The notes under the pieces were generated by a model, which was not told where the DNA came from, searched no databases, and saw only the letters and a list, made by a program, of their open reading frames with translations. From Lachnospiraceae bacterium (GTDB taxonomy: Bacteria > Bacillota > Clostridia > Lachnospirales > Lachnospiraceae), in NCBI GenBank assembly GCA_022792535.1, contig JAAWBG010000017.1, positions 1-64,000 of the forward strand: a DNA stretch of 64,000 nucleotides. Reading direction: 5' to 3'. Shown piece after piece: positions 34,064-42,990 of this stretch. Both the position numbers and the translations under genes were made by a program. Positions within the stretch are counted from its first letter, which is position 1, and each line of letters starts with the position of its first letter.

Positions 34064-35116
34064 TCAATTCTTTCCAAAGTCATCCCAAGTGAACTCTTTC
34101 CATGGAATCTCTACCTCTGCTCCCTCATTGATAATAGCGTCTACGTGCATCAGCAGCGGATAATCCTTTAGAGAAACCACGCCTCGTTCTGCCAATTTCC
34201 GGACAGCCCTTGCTGTTCTTGTGGCAATCACGATGGACTCTAAAGTAACGCCCTGCAATTCCTCCATAGCCTCTTTGAAGGAAAGTCCACGGCCCAGCAG
34301 AGTGCCGATCTTACGGGTTCTTCCGCCGAATACGGTAACATATAAGTCTCCAGCTCCATGTACGATATTCTCCGGCTTTCCTCCGATCAGAGCCAGAAGA
34401 CGAGTCATCTCTTTTACGCTCTGTCCAAAAAGAGCGGCCTGAGAATTGTAATGCTGTGCTCCGATCTTTCCGTCTCTCTTTTCAGCAAGTCCCACTGCCA
34501 GAGTAACGCCAAGAGCATAGGCATTTTTCATGGCAACTGCGCACTCCACTCCAGTGATATCCGTGGAAAGGCTGATGTGATAATAATCTGTCTGCAAAAG
34601 AGAACGGATATATTTTAAGGTTTCTTGGTCTTTTCCGCAGAATGCCACATGACTGTCATCATGGTCTGCCAATTCATAGCTGGTACATGGGCCTCCAATG
34701 GCGTTAAAGTTAATATTTTTGCCTTTGGGCTGACGCTCTGCAAAAATCTGAGGATAAGGAACTAAAGTTCCATCTTCAAGATCCACCATTCCTTTGGTAA
34801 CCGTAAGAAGGGGTACCTCTTCCGGGACAATCGGAAGGATCTCATCGCAGAACCAATCCAAACCAAAGCTGCTGACGCCTCCTAAGATCAAATCTGCTCC
34901 TTTTAGCGCCTCCTCCAATTCCTCAATCTGGTAATATTTAATGCCATCATGAAGAGTTCTTTTTAAGGTAATGTGAAAATTATCTTTTCTCAACCCATCA
35001 ATGATGTCACGATCCAGAGGAGAACCAACTAAACGAACCTCGTGTCCGTTCTCAAAAGCTGGAAATGTAATTGCTGAATTCATCTGACCTGCACAAATAA
35101 AAGTAATAACGCTCAT
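34064..35116 (-). CDS. GpsA-like NAD(P)-dependent phosphate dehydrogenase
   Basis: 350 residues. It has the glycerol-3-phosphate dehydrogenase fold: Rossmann motif ITFICAGQMNSAITFPAFEN, TKGMVDLEDG, catalytic-lysine segment ITGVECAVAMKNAYALGVTL and the C-terminal GDLYVTVFGGRTRKIGTLLG. It differs from housekeeping GpsA in the nucleotide loop and has a coupled kinase gene and LacI regulator, so it probably acts on another polyol- or sugar-phosphate made by the kinase (inference). Start at ATG 35116 after CAGGAGG. Confidence 0.8.
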   Translation of the reverse strand: MSVITFICAGQMNSAITFPAFENGHEVRLVGSPLDRDIIDGLRKDNFHITLKRTLHDGIKYYQIEELEEALKGADLILGGVSSFGLDWFCDEILPIVPEEVPLLTVTKGMVDLEDGTLVPYPQIFAERQPKGKNINFNAIGGPCTSYELADHDDSHVAFCGKDQETLKYIRSLLQTDYYHISLSTDITGVECAVAMKNAYALGVTLAVGLAEKRDGKIGAQHYNSQAALFGQSVKEMTRLLALIGGKPENIVHGAGDLYVTVFGGRTRKIGTLLGRGLSFKEAMEELQGVTLESIVIATRTARAVRKLAERGVVSLKDYPLLMHVDAIINEGAEVEIPWKEFTWDDFGKN

Positions 35117-35175
35117 GTTGTAACCTCCTGTAAAATAATTTGATATGAAATAGTTTCCGTTGTTCTGATGGCATC

Positions 35176-35204
35176 ATTAAAACACGAAAAAGATAGATTG
35201 TCAA
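35176..35204 (-). promoter_or_regulatory. Promoter of the dehydrogenase-kinase operon
   Basis: On the minus strand, TTGACA (35199-35204), 17-base spacer, TTTAAT (35176-35181), about 60 bases before the dehydrogenase ATG. A TTGATATGAAAT motif at 35141-35152 falls in the leader. Confidence 0.65.
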
Positions 35205-35455
35205 AGTCCCAAAAGCCTGGAAATACGCTGGTTTCAGCAGATTTTCGTTAATCATTTCTCATTGATTAATTCCTGTTTTCAGAAAGAATAAAAAAATTGT
35301 AAACCACAATTCAACTCTTCATTTTGGAAAAATGAAGAAAAGCATCCTGTTATTGTACATACACGATCATATTTTTTATGAAATTTTCAGAAAAGATTAA
35401 TTCTACTTGAAAAAGGCGTTAATCAAAGCTATAATAATTAGTAATCAAAAGTATA

Positions 35456-35469
35456 TTTGATCAATCAAA
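35456..35469. promoter_or_regulatory. Candidate LacI-family operators in the divergent gap
   Basis: A perfect palindrome TTTGAT-CA-ATCAAA lies about 85 bases before the LacI gene. The 436-base gap also has the exact 12-mer TTGATATGAAAT (near-palindromic) twice, at 35141-35152 and 35505-35516, one near each gene. Either could be the repressor site. Confidence 0.45.
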
Positions 35470-35552
35470 ATGAATTACTAAAAATAAATCGAGATTGTTT
35501 TGAATTGATATGAAATTACAGATAGAGTCACAGATAAAATCGAGGTGTCAAA

Positions 35553-36632
35553 ATGGGAAAACGAAATAAAGTTACCACCAGAGATATTGCAGAAGAACTG
35601 GGAATTTCTCAGTCTACAGTATCTATGATATTAAGCGGACGTCCCGGCGTATCCTTCACACCGGAAACAGTGAAAAAAGTCAAAGAGACAGCGGCAGCCA
35701 TGGGCTACAGTAAACCCATGGCCGCTGAGAAAATCAAAGAGCGGGCATTGGAGCATACCATCATCATTTTGTGTCCCATGATCACAAACGGATATTATTC
35801 CATGATGATTCACTCCATCACAGAATATGCCCGCAATTACGGATATACCGTTCTGACAGCTTCCACAGACCGGGATGCTGCAAATGAAGATATCTACCTG
35901 GAACTTCTGAATCAAACCCGGCTGGCCGGTCTGGTATCCCTGTATCCCTTGAACCGGATTCAGAAACTTGACGCACTATCCAAAATAGTACCCGTTATCT
36001 CTGTGGGGGACAAACCTCCTTCCTGCCGGTTTGATTCCGTGGAACTAGACAGCAAGAAACCGGGCTGCATGATCGGGGAATATCTGATCTCGCTGGGCCA
36101 TACCAGGATTACATATATTTCCACACCTATCCGTTCCAAAGAGATCAGCCGTATCAACCGCTTAGAAGGCGTCAAAAACAGTTTCCGCAATTATGGGATT
36201 CCAGAAGATCAGCTTGAAGTGCGCTATCCGCGTCAGTCCCTTTTTGACCAGTATTCCAGGGAAAACGCAGAGTACCAAAATGGCTACGACCAGACCATCC
36301 GAGCTTTAGAAGAGGGGACAAATTCCACTGCTTTTATCGGCAATAATGATATGGTAGCTTTCGGAATTATGGCCGCCCTTTCCGACCGGGGATACCGCAT
36401 TCCAAAAGACTACTCTGTCTGTGGATTCGACAATATCTCTCTTTCTGCCATGCCTCAGATTTCTTTGACCACCATCGACCATGCTGCCATGCAGAAGGGC
36501 AAGGAAGCAGTAAATATGATCTACCGAAAAAATCAACAAAAAAAACAGGGCTCAGAACGCAGCTACGTTGTGCGGCTGGAGTATGAGCCTCAGTTGATTG
36601 TGCGTAAGTCTACGGGTAAATTTAAAGAATAA
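35553..36632 (+). CDS. LacI family transcriptional regulator
   Basis: 359 residues. The helix-turn-helix is at residues 8-28 (TTRDIAEELGISQSTVSMIL), followed by the hinge and a periplasmic-binding-protein-like effector domain (ITYISTPIRSKEISRINRLE, NSTAFIGNNDMVAFGIMAAL, DYSVCGFDNISLSAMPQISL). It is divergent from the dehydrogenase/kinase pair and presumably represses it until the sugar or polyol is present. Start after GAGGTGTCAAA. Confidence 0.92.
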   Translation: MGKRNKVTTRDIAEELGISQSTVSMILSGRPGVSFTPETVKKVKETAAAMGYSKPMAAEKIKERALEHTIIILCPMITNGYYSMMIHSITEYARNYGYTVLTASTDRDAANEDIYLELLNQTRLAGLVSLYPLNRIQKLDALSKIVPVISVGDKPPSCRFDSVELDSKKPGCMIGEYLISLGHTRITYISTPIRSKEISRINRLEGVKNSFRNYGIPEDQLEVRYPRQSLFDQYSRENAEYQNGYDQTIRALEEGTNSTAFIGNNDMVAFGIMAALSDRGYRIPKDYSVCGFDNISLSAMPQISLTTIDHAAMQKGKEAVNMIYRKNQQKKQGSERSYVVRLEYEPQLIVRKSTGKFKE

Positions 36633-36654
36633 AATCCCGGAACCTCACAAAATT

Positions 36655-37041
36655 TTACAGATATTTTCTGATCTGATCTATCAATTCCAGATCTGCCGGC
36701 AGCCATGCAACGCTGTCTAGTTCCCCTTTCGAAAGCCATTTTGCATCCTTATGTTCCTTTAAGATTAATTCTCCTGAGACAATCTCAGCCCAAAAGCACT
36801 CCATAGACAAATGAAACTGAGGATAATCATACTCGATACAGGCAATTTTTCTTCCAGGAACAATCAAAGTATCCAATTCCTCTTTGATCTCTCGGACCAA
36901 AGCCTCTTCCGGCGTCTCTCCCGTTTCGATTTTTCCTCCTGGAAATTCCCATCCGCCTTGAAACTCCCCGTACCCCCGCTGGGTTGCAAAAATCTTGTCC
37001 TGATTTCTTATAATTGCCGCAACTACTTTTACTGTTTTCAT
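36655..37041 (-). CDS. NUDIX hydrolase (MutT-like)
   Basis: 128 residues from MKTVKVVAAIIRNQ (GGGAGGAAAAG in front). The Nudix box GGKIETGETPEEALVREIKEEL is complete. It most resembles the (8-oxo)dGTP/CTP diphosphatases of the MutT group: a small protein with FATQRGYGEFQGGWEFPGG. It would cleanse oxidised nucleotides. It lies 39 bases downstream of the large helicase gene on the same strand and may be cotranscribed with it. Confidence 0.9.
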   Translation of the reverse strand: MKTVKVVAAIIRNQDKIFATQRGYGEFQGGWEFPGGKIETGETPEEALVREIKEELDTLIVPGRKIACIEYDYPQFHLSMECFWAEIVSGELILKEHKDAKWLSKGELDSVAWLPADLELIDQIRKYL

Positions 37042-37079
37042 CTTTTCCTCCCATAGCTCATCTGCCATGCCGCAAAATA

Positions 37080-40046
37080 TTATCCAATGATATAATGATA
37101 AATATCATCCCGCACCGGCGTGTCCAGGATCCATTCGATTTTCACTGCTGTCTTCTGTGTATTAGCCATACAGAATTCCTCTGCCTTTCCTGACGCATTC
37201 ATACGTCCCAAATAATAGAATTCTTTTGAAATCTTGTCATCTTTATTTTTTCGAACAAATAAATGTACTTCTATGCCCCGCTCCTTTGCGTGAAGAAAAT
37301 TCTGTACATCCTCTGATTCCATATTTCTGCCGGATTTGGAAACAGCAATGAGAACATTGGCGTTGACAAAATGATCTTCATATTTTGTGGTATCACTGAT
37401 ATCCTCTGATTTATCATAATTGATAAACACTGGAAATGTCCTGGTCTTTTTATCATATTTATAGCCTCCAATATTTAAAGGCACTTCATTATTTTCCCAT
37501 CGCAGAATTCGGCAGGCGTCTTCATAAGTATACTTTTGATACAGCACAAAATCCGTGTCCTGATACCGCTGACTAAAGTCCCTCTGGTATCTGGAAATCC
37601 CAAATGCAACCAACTCTTTCACAATATCATAGAATGCAGGATTGCGCAGCATTTTTTCAAATTTTCGTGAAATATTATAATCCTCTGCCTCCTTTTCTAT
37701 AAAAACACAGTCATCATAAGTTTTCTTTCCCGTTCCAGTTGGAAATTCATTGGTCATCACATTTACTACATTCTTACATGTGCATGCATCCATAGAAATC
37801 CCATAATGTTCCTGAAGGTTTTTCTTTAAAATGCTAAGAACCTTGGGCTGATAAGTCATCAGGCGTTTTAACATTTCTAGCTCATGAATCCGTTTGCCTG
37901 CCGCTAACTTTTTAGAAATAAATTCTATTACTTTCTCTTCCTCCTCAGACAAGGAAACTTGATAGTCTTTCTCATATTTTGCAAGAAATTTGTGATAGGA
38001 CCCTAGACTGCTGTTGTCAAAAATCCTGCATACATCCATTTCTCCGTATTCATCAAAATCTTTTAATCTGGGAATCCTTCCTAATTTGTATTTCAAATTA
38101 GTATAATTTTCTCGGATCAATTTCAGATCACTGAAATTGGCTGTGTCAATGGCCGCAAAAATACGTTTCCGGCTGATCTCATCAAAATGTATGGTGGACA
38201 CACCAGGAATCATACGGTCTCCTTCCATAACATACCGCCGAACATTATCTTTGTTATAACTGCGATCGCCAGAAAGAGCAATAGGTATCAGAAAATTATT
38301 TTTATAATTTCCAATAAAGTCCAAAATTACCACAAACTCTTTTCCTTTTGATTTTCTAAGGCCTCGCCCTAACTGCTGAACAAATACAATGGCTGACTTT
38401 GTAGGCCGGAGCATAATCACCTGATTGACCTCTGGAATATCCACGCCTTCAGAAAAAATATCAACAGTAAAAATATAATCTAAATATTCTGTCTCTTTTA
38501 TCTTTTCTTTTGGAACATCCATGACCAGCTGTTCCATCGCTTTTTCCCGTTTTGTTTCACTGTCTTCTCCTGTCAATACTGCTGTCTGAAATCCTCTTTC
38601 ATTAAATTTTTGAGACAATTGTCTAGCCTCTTCCTTCCGGCTGCAGAAAATCAACCCTTTCACGCGTTCTCCGCTGTAACCATAATACTGTGCCTGAGTT
38701 ATGATATAATCAACCCGTTCCTCACATACCAAATGATTGAAATCACAAAAATTTTCCTCTCCTATGGTCTTTCCATCTATCTCCAAATCTGTGATTCCAA
38801 AATAGTGAAACGGACAGAGCAGCTCTTCTTCCAACGCCTGCTGCAGACGGATCTCATAGGCAATATTATGATGGAATATCCCATACACATCAAACCGGTC
38901 CGTCTCTGGGCTGGCTGTCATTCCAAGCCAAAAATCCGGTTGAAAATAGTCCATAATCTTCTGGTAACTTTCTGCCCCTGAATGATGTGCCTCATCTAAG
39001 CAAATCACAGAAAATGCATCCCTGGAAAATTCTTTTTGCACACTTTCTTTGCACATCATCTGCATGGTGGCAAAGATCAGATCTGCCTCCTTGATGTGTT
39101 CCATATCCCTGGAAGTATTTCCTGAAAGCAATGCATACTGACAGTCTTTTCCATCTGCTTTCTTGCTGCCAAATACTCGTTGGTAGCTGACAAGAGCCTG
39201 TTTGGCAATCCGCTCTCTATGTACCAAAAATAAGACTTTCTTCGGATTCATTTCCCGCAGTGCAAAGGCTGACGCATAGGTCTTCCCGGTTCCCGTAGCT
39301 GAGATCAAAAGAGCCCTTTTCTCCTTTCTCCGAAGCAGCTCCTGAATATTTTTTACAAAAGCAGTCTGCATTGCGTTTGGCTGTAACTTGTATTGATCCA
39401 GGGAAATTGGAAAGGCCGCTCTTGCAACTTTCCTCTGCTTTTTTACTAATTGGTAGCGAATACGGTAGTCTTCTATAAAGTCGTCATAGACAAGGCTATG
39501 TGTATCTTCCCACAAAGCGTCAAATTCCTGTAAAATACCACAGATCAGCTCTCCTGACTCATACCCTACAAGTTTTGTATTCCATTCCCGATTTGTTTTC
39601 AGCGCACTGGCTGTCAGATTCGAACTTCCCACAATGATCCGATAGATTTCCTCTTTTCTGAAAATATATCCTTTTGTATGAAATCCCTCTTTCTCCTTTT
39701 GGGTACAGAACATTTTCAACTCAACATTTTTCAGAGAATGCAGCTTTTCTAAAGCCCTGGGATCGCTGAATACCTGATAATCCGTTGTGAGAATCCTTCC
39801 TCTCACGCCTCTTTGTTCCAATTCCTTCAATGCCTGCAGTAATGGAGTGATCCCGCCCAATGTAATAAAAGCTACGCTAATAGAAAATTCCTGGCACTCT
39901 TTTAATTCCTGTTCTATGGCAGACAACACATTTCTTCCACGTTCTGAATCATTGGAAACAAATTCTGACCGGTAAGCCAGATTAGAGTTTGCACTTTGAT
40001 CCATAAATGCTGTTTTCCATCCCTTTTGCAATTCCCCGGATATCAT
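37080..40046 (-). CDS. PLD-nuclease-like / superfamily 2 helicase / DUF3427 protein
   Basis: 988 residues in three parts. Residues 20-200 are a phospholipase-D-type domain (FHTKGYIFRKEEIYRIIVGS, the HxK motif followed by SNLT). Residues 215-620 are a superfamily 2 helicase with Walker A ISATGTGKTYAS, DEAH box VICLDEAHHSG, motif III GMTASPE and motif VI QQLGRGLRKSKGK. The C-terminal part matches DUF3427 (FVNANVLIAVSKSGRNMESE). Such fusions are scattered among bacteria and are thought to act in DNA repair or defence; no substrate is established. A MutT-like gene follows. Start after GGAGGAGACAG. Confidence 0.88.
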   Translation of the reverse strand: MISGELQKGWKTAFMDQSANSNLAYRSEFVSNDSERGRNVLSAIEQELKECQEFSISVAFITLGGITPLLQALKELEQRGVRGRILTTDYQVFSDPRALEKLHSLKNVELKMFCTQKEKEGFHTKGYIFRKEEIYRIIVGSSNLTASALKTNREWNTKLVGYESGELICGILQEFDALWEDTHSLVYDDFIEDYRIRYQLVKKQRKVARAAFPISLDQYKLQPNAMQTAFVKNIQELLRRKEKRALLISATGTGKTYASAFALREMNPKKVLFLVHRERIAKQALVSYQRVFGSKKADGKDCQYALLSGNTSRDMEHIKEADLIFATMQMMCKESVQKEFSRDAFSVICLDEAHHSGAESYQKIMDYFQPDFWLGMTASPETDRFDVYGIFHHNIAYEIRLQQALEEELLCPFHYFGITDLEIDGKTIGEENFCDFNHLVCEERVDYIITQAQYYGYSGERVKGLIFCSRKEEARQLSQKFNERGFQTAVLTGEDSETKREKAMEQLVMDVPKEKIKETEYLDYIFTVDIFSEGVDIPEVNQVIMLRPTKSAIVFVQQLGRGLRKSKGKEFVVILDFIGNYKNNFLIPIALSGDRSYNKDNVRRYVMEGDRMIPGVSTIHFDEISRKRIFAAIDTANFSDLKLIRENYTNLKYKLGRIPRLKDFDEYGEMDVCRIFDNSSLGSYHKFLAKYEKDYQVSLSEEEEKVIEFISKKLAAGKRIHELEMLKRLMTYQPKVLSILKKNLQEHYGISMDACTCKNVVNVMTNEFPTGTGKKTYDDCVFIEKEAEDYNISRKFEKMLRNPAFYDIVKELVAFGISRYQRDFSQRYQDTDFVLYQKYTYEDACRILRWENNEVPLNIGGYKYDKKTRTFPVFINYDKSEDISDTTKYEDHFVNANVLIAVSKSGRNMESEDVQNFLHAKERGIEVHLFVRKNKDDKISKEFYYLGRMNASGKAEEFCMANTQKTAVKIEWILDTPVRDDIYHYIIG

Positions 40047-40114
40047 TCTGTCTCCTCCCTAATATGTATCTATATATTGCCATACTATTTTCATTTTACA
40101 CAAAAATCCTAAGA

Positions 40115-40143
40115 AGAGCAGCCCCAATCCCTGAAGCTGCTCT
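40115..40143 (-). terminator. Terminator of the TipA-like gene
   Basis: AGAGCAGC (40115-40122) pairs with GCTGCTCT (40136-40143). On the minus strand it follows the MerR/TipA stop and runs into a T-rich stretch. Confidence 0.65.
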
Positions 40144-40148
40144 CTCCC

Positions 40149-41000
40149 TTACTTCCCACTGCAAAAAGCCGCTATGGCCCTTCCCACAAATTCCGTCACT
40201 CCCTCTCCATAGACAGAATCCTGGAACTTTTGAATCTCCTGATTGTTCTGATAAGTTTCTGCCAGATCCAGCAAAAAGGCTGTACTGTCTTCTAGCTGAT
40301 ACAACTGCCTTGACACAAAATCATACTCACCGATCAGTTCTTTCACTTCCAAGGAGTTTACATCTTGTTCCTTTTTTGTGGCAAGTTTTTCTAAAATCCT
40401 TCCCATCCGTTTCTGATATGCCGGAAGTAATTCTGAATTTCCAGGATTTTTGGATGCTTCCATGGCTTTTTCTTTGCTTCCGTACCATTCTACGATCTTT
40501 TGATAATTCCTCTGAGCCTCCTCACTGGAAGCATTTATAAGAAAGTTTTTCTTCCACGCTTCCATACTTCCATATTGCTCAATAAAAACTGCCTTCTGCT
40601 CCTGGCTCATATTTTCTTCCATAGAATGATAGATCTCCTCTATCTCTGCTCTGTTGAATACCTCAAAATCCATTTCCCTGTCTCCTTTCAGAATACGGTC
40701 AATGCTGGCAATCAATCGCTCCATCCGTTCTTTTTTTACAACCAGCATTTTCCGCTGCATCTGCAAAATCTGCTTCTTCTCAAGAACCGGGTCCTCCATG
40801 ATCGCTTTTATTTCTTTTAGAGGAATATCAAATTCACGAAAAAATAAAATCTGCTGTAATGTCTCTAATGCTTTATCGTCATAAAGCCGATATCCAGCTT
40901 CGCTTTTCTCCGTAGGCTTCAACAGATCAATCTCATCATAATAATGAAGGGTGCGCACGCTGATTCCTGTCAAGTCTGATATTTCTTTTACTGTTCTCAT
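40149..41000 (-). CDS. MerR family regulator, TipA-like
   Basis: 283 residues. The MerR winged helix is at residues 1-70 (VKEISDLTGISVRTLHYYDE, GYRLYDDKALETLQQILFFR), followed by a coiled-coil dimer helix (EKKQILQMQRKMLVVKKERM). The TipAS domain, residues 120-283 (MEENMSQEQKAVFIEQYGSM to ...FVGRAIAAFCSGK), traps thiopeptide antibiotics in Streptomyces TipA and binds varied drugs elsewhere. No target gene is adjacent. A 19-base-spacer promoter overlapping its start indicates autoactivation. Confidence 0.92.
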   Translation of the reverse strand: MRTVKEISDLTGISVRTLHYYDEIDLLKPTEKSEAGYRLYDDKALETLQQILFFREFDIPLKEIKAIMEDPVLEKKQILQMQRKMLVVKKERMERLIASIDRILKGDREMDFEVFNRAEIEEIYHSMEENMSQEQKAVFIEQYGSMEAWKKNFLINASSEEAQRNYQKIVEWYGSKEKAMEASKNPGNSELLPAYQKRMGRILEKLATKKEQDVNSLEVKELIGEYDFVSRQLYQLEDSTAFLLDLAETYQNNQEIQKFQDSVYGEGVTEFVGRAIAAFCSGK

Positions 41001-41030
41001 AGATTCTTACCTCCTGTTCCTGATAAGAAC

Positions 41031-41061
41031 ATCATAATCTATGACGCTCCGTCAGAGTCAA
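41031..41061 (-). promoter_or_regulatory. MerR-type promoter of the TipA-like gene
   Basis: TTGACT (41056-41061), a 19-base spacer containing the dyad TGACG-GAG-CGTCA, then TATGAT (41031-41036). An over-long spacer with a central dyad is the hallmark of MerR-activated promoters, here reading into the regulator's own gene. Confidence 0.7.
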
Positions 41062-41080
41062 GAAGGAATTTTCTTCTCTA

Positions 41081-42439
41081 TTATCCAAACCATCCTTGCA
41101 GAATCAAAAAGATTAACAGCACCGGAAGAAGATAGGTCACATAAATGCGGATCCACCCAGGCATTTTCAATCCTTCTCCTGTATTTGCTTCTTTGAGATA
41201 AGCTTCAAATCCCCATCCCTTCTTTGTGACGCAGAACAGGAGGTAGCAGAGGGATCCCACCGGCAGAATCACATTGCTGACAATAAAATCTTCCAGGTCT
41301 AAAACTGCAGATCCCTCTCCCATAGGCTGAAAATCAGACCAGAGATTATAGCCGAAGACGCAAGGCAGGGATAATAAAATAATCACTGCCAGATTGATCA
41401 CACAAGATTTTCCTCTGCTCCATCCAAACAGATCCATTCCGCAGGAAATAATGTTTTCAAAAACTGCTAAAATAGTAGAAAATGCTGCAAAGGTCATAAA
41501 CAAAAAGAACAGTGTTCCCCAGATCCGTCCTGCCGCCATATGATTAAAAATATTAGGCAGAGTAATAAAGATCAGGCTGGGTCCCATATCAGGACGAATC
41601 CCAAAAGCAAAGCAGGTGGGAAAAATAATTAATCCAGAGACAATCGCCACAAAAGTATCTAACACTGCAATATTTACAGATTCTCCTAACAGTGTACGCT
41701 TCTTATCTATGTAGCTGCCAAAGATGGCCATAGCGCCGATTCCCAGGCTTAAGGTGAAAAATGCCTGATTCATGGCTGCTGTGATGGTCTCAAAGATTCC
41801 AACCTCCCTCATTCTATCCATATCTGGAAGCAGATAAAATTTCAGTCCCTCAATTCCGCCTTCTAACGTCATTCCCCGCACTGCCAAAATCACAATGATA
41901 CACAACAGAAGAGTCATCATCACTTTTGTAATTCTCTCCACGCCATTCTGCAGGCCCAGAGAACAGATCAAAATTCCTGCTGCAACAATCAATACCATTA
42001 CACTGGTCAGCACCAGAGGATTTTCCAGCATTCCCTGGAACATCCCGGCCACCTGCTCCATATCTTTTCCCGCAAATTTTCCAGTCAACATCTGGTAAAA
42101 ATAGTACAGCATCCATCCTGCCACCGTTGTATAAAACATCATCAAAATATAATTGCCTGCCATGCCTAAGTATCCGTTCAAATGCCATTTCTGTCCTGGC
42201 TTTTCCAGCTCTGAAAAACTTCGGATCACACTTTTTCTGCTGGCGCGGCCCACTGCAAACTCCATGGTCATTACCGGCACCCCCATAGCAATCAAAAAGA
42301 ACAGGTACAGCAGTACGAACATGCCTCCTCCGTACATTCCCGCAATATAAGGAAACCTCCACACATTCCCAATGCCGATGGCACAGCCGGCCGACAATAA
42401 AATAAATCCTAATCTAGAACCCAGCCTCTCTCTTTCCAC
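41081..42439 (-). CDS. Sodium-dependent NSS/SLC6 family transporter
   Basis: 452 residues with about 11-12 membrane helices. The family motif AIGIGNVWRFPYIAGMYGGG in helix 1 forms part of the sodium and substrate site. NSS members import amino acids or related amines with Na+. The start is GTG at 42439 after GGAGGAGG. It is the last gene of a unit with an FMN-binding lipoprotein and a chemoreceptor. Substrate unknown. Confidence 0.93.
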   Translation of the reverse strand: MERERLGSRLGFILLSAGCAIGIGNVWRFPYIAGMYGGGMFVLLYLFFLIAMGVPVMTMEFAVGRASRKSVIRSFSELEKPGQKWHLNGYLGMAGNYILMMFYTTVAGWMLYYFYQMLTGKFAGKDMEQVAGMFQGMLENPLVLTSVMVLIVAAGILICSLGLQNGVERITKVMMTLLLCIIVILAVRGMTLEGGIEGLKFYLLPDMDRMREVGIFETITAAMNQAFFTLSLGIGAMAIFGSYIDKKRTLLGESVNIAVLDTFVAIVSGLIIFPTCFAFGIRPDMGPSLIFITLPNIFNHMAAGRIWGTLFFLFMTFAAFSTILAVFENIISCGMDLFGWSRGKSCVINLAVIILLSLPCVFGYNLWSDFQPMGEGSAVLDLEDFIVSNVILPVGSLCYLLFCVTKKGWGFEAYLKEANTGEGLKMPGWIRIYVTYLLPVLLIFLILQGWFG

Positions 42440-42524
42440 TTTACAATTCCTCCTCCATTCCCTCTATAAAGCCATTTCGCCTGTCACAAAAGAAAATAAC
42501 CTCAATCATTTTCTCCAGCTCTTC

Positions 42525-42989
42525 TTACTCCTCTGACTTTTCTACCGGCACTACAGCAATCTCTGTATTTCCTGTTTCCGCACATTCTAAAACTGCCGCT
42601 GCCAGCCTGCGGAAATTTCCTCCAGAAGAGGAGGCTCCGGCAATCATATCAATCTGATCTGCACTTTGCTTTTTCAAAAGATCTGCCGCATAATTCCTAG
42701 TATATCGATTTGGATAAGTACCTGTAACAGGATTCATATTTCTCATGTAGGCAATATCCCAGGACTTGATAAAACCACTGGAATTCTTGGCATTGTATTC
42801 CACATTGACAATCTTGTGATCCATCACACAGATTGTCACAAATTCTTTCCAGCCATGACTATACTCTTCCATAATGGCTGTATAATACCCATCTTTCCAC
42901 TGTCCTTTCTTTTCTTCGCCTCCACAGCCCAGCGCAAAGGTCATAATGAAAATACAAAAGATGATCCCATATATCTTTTTCTTTCTCAT
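42525..42989 (-). CDS. FMN-binding-domain lipoprotein
   Basis: 154 residues. The signal peptide has a lipobox MTFALGCGG (Cys about 22). The mature part has an FMN-binding-type domain (DGYYTAIMEEYSHGWKEFVT; DMIAGASSSGGNFRRLAAAV). In related proteins a Ser/Thr in the (S/T)GAT/S-like loop carries covalent FMN, and here AGASSSGG offers it. It may take part in extracellular electron transfer. The ATG lies one base after the chemoreceptor stop codon, so the two are translationally coupled. Confidence 0.82.
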   Translation of the reverse strand: MRKKKIYGIIFCIFIMTFALGCGGEEKKGQWKDGYYTAIMEEYSHGWKEFVTICVMDHKIVNVEYNAKNSSGFIKSWDIAYMRNMNPVTGTYPNRYTRNYAADLLKKQSADQIDMIAGASSSGGNFRRLAAAVLECAETGNTEIAVVPVEKSEE

Positions 42990-42990
42990 A

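Noticed and set aside
41850-42362. 170-aa minus-strand ORF
   Set aside because: Alternative frame of the NSS transporter, which has the conserved GNVWRFPY motif in the true frame.
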